Below are positions 5,679 to 10,530 of a DNA stretch of 10,530 bases, one piece after another. How positions within the stretch are numbered: position 1 is the stretch's first letter; every line of letters begins with the position of its first letter. The DNA lies in contig JAGXHH010000133.1 of NCBI GenBank assembly GCA_024636355.1, positions 1 to 10,530 on the forward strand, read 5' to 3'. The DNA comes from Desulfobacteraceae bacterium. Its GTDB lineage: Bacteria; Desulfobacterota; Desulfobacteria; Desulfobacterales; Desulfosalsimonadaceae. The notes below the pieces were generated by a model, which was not told where the DNA came from, did no database searches, and saw only the letters and a list, made by a program, of their open reading frames with translations. The position numbers and the translations under genes are program-made.

Positions 5679-8324
5679 ATGAATCGATTCGTTCAGGTTT
5701 ATCTCCATATCGTGGTCCGCTTCCCGAAAATCTGTCTCTCTATCCTGCTTTTTATCACGGCAGCGCTGGGTCTGGGGCTTGCCCAACTGCATTTCAATCC
5801 CTCCATTGAAGCCTTCATGCCGAAGGGTGATCCGGATTATGTAAAATATATGCATACCAAGGAGATATACGGAGACAACGACCGGTTCCTGATACTGGCG
5901 GTATCCGGAACGCCCCTTTGGTCGCCCCGCACGCTGGAGCGGATGAACGATCTGCTCTGCGATCTTGAAGAGGTTGAGGAATTTGATGCGGATCGGGAAG
6001 ACGAAAGGATCGCGCATTTGACCGATGTTGCCCGGGTACCGCAGGTTACCCGGGCGGATCTTCAAGATGCTTTCGCCGATGATCCGGGCTATCTCCGGTT
6101 TATTGACCGTTTGCTGCCGGAAGCGCAGACCGGCATCATCGGCGCCCGCGATTTTCGCTGGCTGGGTGCAGAAGCGCGCCGGATCCGCGACTTAAAAGCG
6201 CAGCAGAGAATTGATACGATTCTGTCCCCGTTTACAGCCAGTGATATTTCAGGGGGAGGGGATGCACTTGAAACCTACGATCTCGTTGAAAAAAATGAAT
6301 CGGGTGAACGGAACATTCCGAAAACCGCGGACGCTATCAGCGAATTCAGGCGGGGTCTTGAATTAAATCCGGCATTCCGGAAGGGGATTTATGCCGTCGA
6401 TCCGAAAACCGGGGAAACCACAGATTTTGCGTTTATCGTAAAATTCAACGACAATTCGGATTCGGTCATTGCAGAACTCATCACTATTGCACAATCCTTC
6501 AAGGATCTGCGCGTTATCGGCTCAGGGGTCCCTTATGTAAATCATCATTTCAACAAGTACATGGAATCTGATTTGTACAGGAACATCCCCCTGGTTCTCA
6601 TTGTGGTGACCCTGATCTTTTATTTCAATTTCCGTTCAATGCGGGGGGTGCTCCTGCCGTTGATGACCCTGGGTATGGCCGAGATCTGGACCCTGGGGCT
6701 TATGGGACATTTCGGCATCGCAGTGACCACGGTAGGCGTCACTCTGCCGCCGTTGCTGATGGCTGTGGGCAGTTCCTACTCCATCCATGTCTTAAATCAG
6801 TACTATACGGAATTTGCCAGGATCGACCCCAAGCATTACAGGCGGGATATACAGGCGGCCATGGTCCATATCAGCACAACTGTCATCCTGGCCGGACTGA
6901 CCACATTTGCCGCTTTCATGACGCTGCTATCGAGTCAGGTGTCGGCGATCCGGGAGTGGGGCATATTTTCCGGCATCGGTATGATCTTCGCCGTATTCAT
7001 ATCAATTACCCTGATTCCCGCCATATTGGTCATGCTGCCCCACAAGTACCCGGCCGCCCTGACCCGAGGAAAAACCCGTAAAACAACCATTATTGATCAT
7101 GCGCTTGCACTCATGGCCAGATGGGCAGTGTATCACTATAAAAAGGTCCTTTCGGTCGCCCTGGTTGTTATCATTATATCGGCAATCGGAATGACGCGGC
7201 TCCAGGTAGATACGGAATTTCTCCATTATTTCAAACCGTCGGATCCGACCCGGATCAATGCCGAAACGGTGGGTGAAAAGTTCGGCGGCGGCTGGGGGTT
7301 TGGCATCATCATCGATTCGGGAAAACCCGATGGGATCAAATCCGCGAACTTTTTACATACGGTTGAGCAGGTTCGGGACTGGCTGGTGTCAGATGAAAAT
7401 CCCGACCTGAACATCGGCAGAACCGACGGATTTCCCGATTTTATCAAACGGATGCACATGGCCATGAACGACGATGATCCGGCGTATTTCAAAATTCCGG
7501 ATGATGACATGACCGTCCTGGATTACCTGGAAATTTTTTCCGCAGATGACGAGGATTCGGACGGCCGGGTCGATGCCTTTGAACCGTTTGTCGACCCGGC
7601 ATTCCGGAATACGAATATCCTGGTCCGGCTGACACGAAAGGGTTCCGAGCGGATCGGGACGAAACAGATCGCCCACATCATCGAAAAAACAAACGACCAT
7701 CTTGAACGGACGCTTCCGGCAGAATACGCGTTTACCATTACCGGATACCCGGTGGTCAATCTCAAGCTGGCCCATTATGTGGTCACCGGCCAGATGATGG
7801 GGCTTTTTCTGTCGTTCGGGTTCGTCTTCATCGTAATCGTGCTGCTTTACCGCCGATTGATGGCGGGGCCGCTGGCACTGGTCGATATGGGGGTGACGAT
7901 CATCATCAATTTCGGCATTATGGGATGGTTCGGCATTGATCTGGATATGGTAACTTCCATAATTGCGGCCATCACGATCGGCATCGGGGTTGACGACACG
8001 ATCCATTTCCTGAATACCTACCGTTTTTACAGGGAAGATAATTGGAGCGTACCCGAGACAATTGAAAAAGCGATGTTTTCTTCCGGGAAAGCCATCCTGT
8101 TCACATCACTTGCCCTGACCTGCGGATTTCTCGTACAGGTCACATCGAATTTTATGCCGATCATCCTCTTTGCCCTGCTGATTTCAATCACAATGATCAA
8201 TACGACCATCGGTTCCATCCTGCTGATCCCGGCCGTCATCCGCCTGACCGGTATCGATCTGAACCGGCAGCCCGGAGTGCACGCCAACAAAGGCAAGCAG
8301 ATGGCATCGGTCGTTGAAAACTGA
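5679..8324 (+). CDS. MMPL/RND-family transporter (HAE3-like), rightward paralogue
   Basis: This 881-residue inner-membrane transporter has the same duplicated layout as the leftward copy: TM1 at about 12-31, two large periplasmic domains and two TM blocks. It aligns with that copy along its whole length, with roughly half of the residues alike by eye. Shared landmarks are G-S-S-Y-S-I-H (364-370) without acidic residues, G-V-D-D-T-I-H-F-L-N with Asp772/Asp773 as the likely proton relay, and M-H-M-A-M-N-x-D-D-P just before an EF-hand-type loop at 624-635 (DEDSDGRVDAFE). The tail ends soon after TM12, shorter than in the other copy. The ATG at 5679 follows GGGAAG at usual spacing. It appears monocistronic, since a repeat-filled gap follows. 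It may pump a related substrate, act as an alternative pump, or form a mixed complex with its neighbour. The sequence does not distinguish these. Confidence 0.93.
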   Translation: MNRFVQVYLHIVVRFPKICLSILLFITAALGLGLAQLHFNPSIEAFMPKGDPDYVKYMHTKEIYGDNDRFLILAVSGTPLWSPRTLERMNDLLCDLEEVEEFDADREDERIAHLTDVARVPQVTRADLQDAFADDPGYLRFIDRLLPEAQTGIIGARDFRWLGAEARRIRDLKAQQRIDTILSPFTASDISGGGDALETYDLVEKNESGERNIPKTADAISEFRRGLELNPAFRKGIYAVDPKTGETTDFAFIVKFNDNSDSVIAELITIAQSFKDLRVIGSGVPYVNHHFNKYMESDLYRNIPLVLIVVTLIFYFNFRSMRGVLLPLMTLGMAEIWTLGLMGHFGIAVTTVGVTLPPLLMAVGSSYSIHVLNQYYTEFARIDPKHYRRDIQAAMVHISTTVILAGLTTFAAFMTLLSSQVSAIREWGIFSGIGMIFAVFISITLIPAILVMLPHKYPAALTRGKTRKTTIIDHALALMARWAVYHYKKVLSVALVVIIISAIGMTRLQVDTEFLHYFKPSDPTRINAETVGEKFGGGWGFGIIIDSGKPDGIKSANFLHTVEQVRDWLVSDENPDLNIGRTDGFPDFIKRMHMAMNDDDPAYFKIPDDDMTVLDYLEIFSADDEDSDGRVDAFEPFVDPAFRNTNILVRLTRKGSERIGTKQIAHIIEKTNDHLERTLPAEYAFTITGYPVVNLKLAHYVVTGQMMGLFLSFGFVFIVIVLLYRRLMAGPLALVDMGVTIIINFGIMGWFGIDLDMVTSIIAAITIGIGVDDTIHFLNTYRFYREDNWSVPETIEKAMFSSGKAILFTSLALTCGFLVQVTSNFMPIILFALLISITMINTTIGSILLIPAVIRLTGIDLNRQPGVHANKGKQMASVVEN

Positions 8325-8327
8325 GCG

Positions 8328-8358
8328 GTTCAAAGTTCAAAGTTCAAGGTTCGAAGTT
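8328..8358 (+). repeat. Short tandem repeat, GTTCAAA heptamers
   Basis: Four heptamers with period 7 (GTTCAAA, GTTCAAA, GTTCAAG, GTTCGAA) plus a partial fifth begin 4 bp after the stop codon of the rightward RND gene. The copies decay towards the right. I recall similar arrays as dispersed intergenic repeats in deltaproteobacterial genomes; that is memory, not a search. No function is assigned. Confidence 0.8.
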
Positions 8359-8363
8359 GCTCT

Positions 8364-8414
8364 GGTTCCCAAGCTCCGGCTTGGGAACCCGGTTCTGGGA
8401 AGCTCCCGCTTCCC
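8364..8414. repeat. Double-hairpin REP-like element
   Basis: Two perfect hairpins lie in tandem. The first (8364-8389) has 11-bp arms GGTTCCCAAGC/GCTTGGGAACC around TCCG. The second (8397-8414) has 7-bp arms GGGAAGC/GCTTCCC around TCCC. They share the core GGGAAGC/GCTTCCC type, as if one unit were repeated. Neither is followed by a T-run, so this is not a standard intrinsic terminator, though it may protect the 3' end of the RND mRNA. The TTCCCAAGC core is one I associate with dispersed intergenic palindromes in several bacterial phyla. Confidence 0.75.
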
Positions 8415-8737
8415 GTGGCAGCTCTCTTTCCTCCTGATTTGGTATGTATCAAAAGAATTGCATGCTACCGCTAATTGGGGTGGGCACTTTATTCGCGCTC
8501 CGTAAAAGCGTAAGGCGAAACTCTTCAGCTAGTACCTTTCAGGTTATGCGAGAAGCTGATCCGTGCAGGTGCACGAGAAACCGGTAAAGGGGTGCCATTG
8601 GCTATAGATTGCTGACGAGGGAAGCGCATCGGCTGCTGTGCACAGGAAATCTGGCTTTTTTATAAATTGAAACGATGGTGCATCTATGAAAAGCATGAAT
8701 TCTTATAAAGGTTTATCAGGTCAAGATTAAGGTATGG
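8415..8737. other. Gene-free stretch with hairpins; possible structured RNA
   Basis: No convincing coding frame is present on either strand. Between about 8490 and 8660 the base composition rises and small stems cluster. TCAGCT (8525-8530) pairs with AGCTGA (8554-8559) and encloses ACCT/AGGT around TTC. CGTGCAGGTGCACG (8562-8575) is a perfect 6-bp hairpin. A T6 run follows GGAAATCTGGC near 8655-8660, although its upstream stem (AGATT/AATCT) is weak. The rest, about 8661-8737, is AT-rich with nothing recognisable. I considered tmRNA, RNase P RNA, SRP RNA and common riboswitches and matched none of them. Confidence 0.35.
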
Positions 8738-8864
8738 GATGGCTAAGTAAAAAGTTCCATGTACAAGGCGTAGGGATTTTTCATGCGCGAAGGCATACAT
8801 GTAGTATGTTGAGCGGATGAAAAATCACTACAACGCAGTAGATGGGACTTTTTATGACGCCATC
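8738..8864. repeat. Long imperfect inverted repeat (MITE-like palindrome)
   Basis: The two halves pair along most of the 127 bp. Outer GATGGC pairs with GCCATC. TAAAAAGTTCCAT (8748-8760) pairs with ATGGGACTTTTTA (8842-8854) with one mismatch. GATTTTTCAT (8775-8784) pairs exactly with ATGAAAAATC (8817-8826). The centre is CATAC-ATGTA-GTATG (8794-8808). There is no coding capacity, so it is either a non-autonomous mobile element or a dispersed palindromic repeat. A short separate palindrome (CATCAA-GAA-TTGATG, 8861-8875) overlaps its right end. The element ends about 30 bp from the 3' end of the tRNA gene. No target-site duplication is evident. Confidence 0.75.
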
Positions 8865-8893
8865 AAGAATTGATGCGGCGAGGGAAAACGGGG

Positions 8894-8969
8894 TGGCGCG
8901 CTCGGCAGGATTCGAACCTGCGACTTTCAGCTCCGGAGGCTGACGCTCTATCCCCTGAGCTACGAGCGC
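8894..8969 (-). tRNA. tRNA-Arg (anticodon CCG)
   Basis: The reverse strand folds into a complete 76-nt cloverleaf. The acceptor is GCGCTCG/CGAGCGC, followed by U8-A9. The D arm is GCTC-AGGGGATA-GAGC. The anticodon arm is TCAGC-CTCCGGA-GCTGA, with CCG at positions 34-36. The variable loop has 5 nt, and the T arm is GCAGG-TTCGAAT-CCTGC. Discriminator G and a genome-encoded CCA complete the 3' end. It reads the CGG arginine codon. It lies downstream of folC on the same strand but has its own promoter in the 68-bp gap. Confidence 0.96.
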
Positions 8970-8982
8970 GCGGGATTTTTGA

Positions 8983-9011
8983 ACCATAGAGGATCTGCAA
9001 ATTGATGTCAA
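8983..9011 (-). promoter_or_regulatory. Sigma70-type promoter of tRNA-Arg
   Basis: On the reverse strand a perfect TTGACA (9011-9006) is followed after exactly 17 bp by TATGGT (8988-8983). The predicted start is a few bases before the mature tRNA 5' end at 8969, as expected for a tRNA gene. It sits just past the folC stop, so the tRNA need not depend on folC transcription. Confidence 0.75.
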
Positions 9012-9037
9012 GCGGGAAACGCGCATTTATCGGCTTT

Positions 9038-10336
9038 TCAGGACGCCCGGTCCAGCGCCATGGCCTCCAGGGTTTCCTTGGCTTCACCGACCACGTACAG
9101 CGATCCGGCAATGCAGATCACATGTTCCGGGTTCGTCTCCCGGATTGCCAGGGTGACGGCTTCGCCCACATCTTCGATGATTTCAGCACTTGCAGTCATT
9201 AACCGGGATTCGGACAGAAGCTTTTGGGCCGGTAGGCTCCGGTCGATTTTCGGGCGGGTGAAGATTACCCGATCGGCCAGGGGAACCAGGGCCCGCAGCA
9301 TTGCCGGGTACGGTTTGTCATCAAGTACGCCGAAGACCAGCGTGACGGGCCGGTTCCTTGCATAATCACGTAAAAAATCGGCCAGGCGGTGCGCGGCATT
9401 CAGGTTGTGGGCACCGTCTATAATGATTTCAGGCCGGGTTGGTAGAATTTCAAGTCTTCCGGGCCAGCTTACATTCGCCAGTCCGGCAAGGATCGCTTCT
9501 GACGTTATGCCGGGATGCCGGCGCATCAGGATTTCGCATGCGGCGAGAACAACAGCGGCGTTTTCCGCCTGGTGGGCGCCCGGCAGCACGGTGCGCATCT
9601 GCTTCCACTGGTGATCGATGCCGGAATAGGAGAACGCATCGGAATAACCGTTGGACCTGTGCCGGCGAATACGAAAATGTTCACCCAGGCGGTAAAACGG
9701 GGCGCCCCGTTCCGCTGCAATATTTCGGATGACCTGCACCGCGGATTTCTGGCGGGTTGCTGTTACTACCGGTACATTCTGCTTGATAATGCCCGCTTTT
9801 TCCCCGGCAATCTCGGCAAGAGTGTTTCCCAGGTACGTCCGGTGCTCCACTGAGATATTGGAGATAATCGAGATCTCCGGCGTGACGATGTTTGTGGCGT
9901 CCAGCCGACCGCCCATGCCGGTTTCAATAACTGCCCAGTCAACGCCTGCTTTGCCGAAAGCATAAAGGGCCATGGCGGTCGTGTATTCGAAAAAGGTCGG
10001 CTCCCGGTCACCCTTCCGAACGGCCTTGACGGCTTCATAGGCGTCAACGATGCCATCGTCTGAGATCTGTGCGTTGTTGATGCAGATCCGCTCGTTAAAA
10101 CGGACAAGGTGAGGGGAGGTGTACAAGCCCACCTTATAGCCGGCGGCGATCAGTATGGAAGACAGGGCCGATGCGATCGAACCTTTGCCGTTGGTGCCGG
10201 CCACGTGTATACAGGCGAATTTCTCCTGGGGATTTCCGAGCCCATCGAGCATATTGCCTATGACATCGAGCCCCAGTTTAATGCCGAACCGGTGGAGTCC
10301 GAACATTTCCTTTAAACAGTTGTCGTAGTGCGTCAT
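9038..10336 (-). CDS. folC: Folylpolyglutamate synthase / dihydrofolate synthase
   Basis: FolC is a cytoplasmic Mur-ligase-type enzyme. It adds glutamate to dihydropteroate and/or to folates in an ATP-dependent reaction via an acyl phosphate. The ATG at 10336 gives 432 residues, normal for the family. Hallmarks are H-V-A-G-T-N-G-K-G-S with the P-loop at 47-53, S-P-H-L-V-R-F-N-E-R-I (74-84), E-T-G-M-G-G-R-L-D-A-T-N (138-149), H165 in S-V-E-H-R-T-Y-L-G, E-K-A-G-I-I-K (179-185), and D-G-A-H-N in the C-terminal domain. S74, E138, H165 and K180 line up with the Mg-binding residues and the carbamylated lysine known in the Lactobacillus casei enzyme. A TTG two codons upstream (10342) is also in frame, but the spacing to GGAAAAG favours the ATG. 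In many bacteria folC follows accD; here only repeat-like DNA is visible upstream. Confidence 0.96.
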   Translation of the reverse strand: MTHYDNCLKEMFGLHRFGIKLGLDVIGNMLDGLGNPQEKFACIHVAGTNGKGSIASALSSILIAAGYKVGLYTSPHLVRFNERICINNAQISDDGIVDAYEAVKAVRKGDREPTFFEYTTAMALYAFGKAGVDWAVIETGMGGRLDATNIVTPEISIISNISVEHRTYLGNTLAEIAGEKAGIIKQNVPVVTATRQKSAVQVIRNIAAERGAPFYRLGEHFRIRRHRSNGYSDAFSYSGIDHQWKQMRTVLPGAHQAENAAVVLAACEILMRRHPGITSEAILAGLANVSWPGRLEILPTRPEIIIDGAHNLNAAHRLADFLRDYARNRPVTLVFGVLDDKPYPAMLRALVPLADRVIFTRPKIDRSLPAQKLLSESRLMTASAEIIEDVGEAVTLAIRETNPEHVICIAGSLYVVGEAKETLEAMALDRAS

Positions 10337-10530
10337 CTTCAACTTTTCCGTAATCGAAAACTCATAAATAGCCTGGCCCAGAGGACTATGTTTTGGTTGT
10401 CCCTGAAAGGGGCTTTATTCCCCTGGTTCGTTAGAAAAGAATCCAGAATACAGGAGCCAGAAGGTATTCGGATGTCGCTTCGCTCCGGCATATTCTCTAT
10501 CCTGATTGAGCCGAAGGCGAATCCTTATTC
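10337..10530. other. Intergenic DNA upstream of folC with hairpins and repeat-like sequence
   Basis: No gene is seen in these 194 bp. Two small hairpins lie side by side: CAG(A)GGAC paired with GTCCCTG (10379-10405, one bulge), and AGGGG/CCCCT around CTTTATT (10408-10424). Either could belong to a terminator or leader, but there is no T-run on either side. From about 10437 rightwards the sequence looks like a degenerate dispersed repeat (CCAGAATACAGGAGCCAGAA, then TCGCTTCGCTCCGGC) continuing to the edge. No clear folC promoter could be picked. Confidence 0.45.

Noticed and set aside
8364..8389. Intrinsic terminator for the rightward RND gene
   Set aside because: The hairpin is strong, but no T-run follows on either strand. 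It is better described as a REP-like palindrome.
8314..8505. 63-codon frame over the RND gene end and repeats
   Set aside because: It consists of translated heptamer and hairpin repeats (VPKLRLGNPV), with no independent coding signal.
8490..8660. Cobalamin riboswitch, tmRNA, RNase P or SRP RNA
   Set aside because: None of the invariant core motifs of these RNAs could be found on either strand.
8861..8969. Attachment site of an integrated element at tRNA-Arg
   Set aside because: No second copy of the tRNA 3' end was found in the window, and no integrase is present.
8781..9026. 81-codon minus-strand frame across the tRNA
   Set aside because: Its middle is the familiar false translation of a tRNA gene (VAQGIERQPPELKVAGSNPAE), so it is not a protein gene.

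Overview
The window looks like the chromosome of a Gram-negative bacterium of moderate GC, most plausibly a Desulfobacterota (deltaproteobacterial) sulfate-reducer type. The outer-membrane barrel, the lipoprotein signal and the LolA-like protein require a two-membrane envelope. The taxon guess is weaker. It rests on the gene families and on intergenic repeats (GTTCAAA heptamers, a TTCCCAAGC hairpin, a long palindrome with GATTTTTCAT arms) that I recall from such genomes; it is not proven here.

Layout. Positions 1-5245 hold a leftward four-gene operon, in transcription order: an 899-residue MMPL/RND (HAE3-type) transporter, a periplasmic LolA-like protein (PF17131 type), a 519-residue outer-membrane beta-barrel precursor, and a lipoprotein that runs off the left edge. 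The last three genes are tightly packed: the LolA stop abuts the barrel ATG, and the barrel overlaps the lipoprotein by 14 bp. Positions 5246-5678 form an AT-rich divergent regulatory region. It has two near-identical inverted palindromic operators and a good sigma70-type promoter for the leftward operon, with one operator just downstream of its -10. Positions 5679-8324 hold a second, rightward RND transporter that is a clear paralogue of the first. Positions 8325-8893 contain no gene: there are heptamer tandem repeats, two perfect hairpins, a stretch with structured-RNA-like hairpins, and a 127-bp imperfect inverted repeat. A leftward tRNA-Arg(CCG) with encoded CCA and its own promoter follows at 8894-8969. 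Leftward folC (9038-10336) comes next, and the right edge holds hairpins and repeat-like intergenic DNA.

Working together (inference). The two RND pumps, the periplasmic lipid-carrier-like protein, the barrel and the lipoprotein have the parts of a trans-envelope route for a hydrophobic molecule such as a lipid, terpenoid or hydrophobic toxin. The paired operators suggest a TetR-like repressor, not encoded here, that senses the substrate. The most distinctive feature is a canonical EF-hand-type Ca2+ loop at the same place in the second periplasmic domain of both RND proteins, inside the most conserved soluble segment of the pair. tRNA-Arg and folC are housekeeping genes and appear unrelated to the transporter locus.
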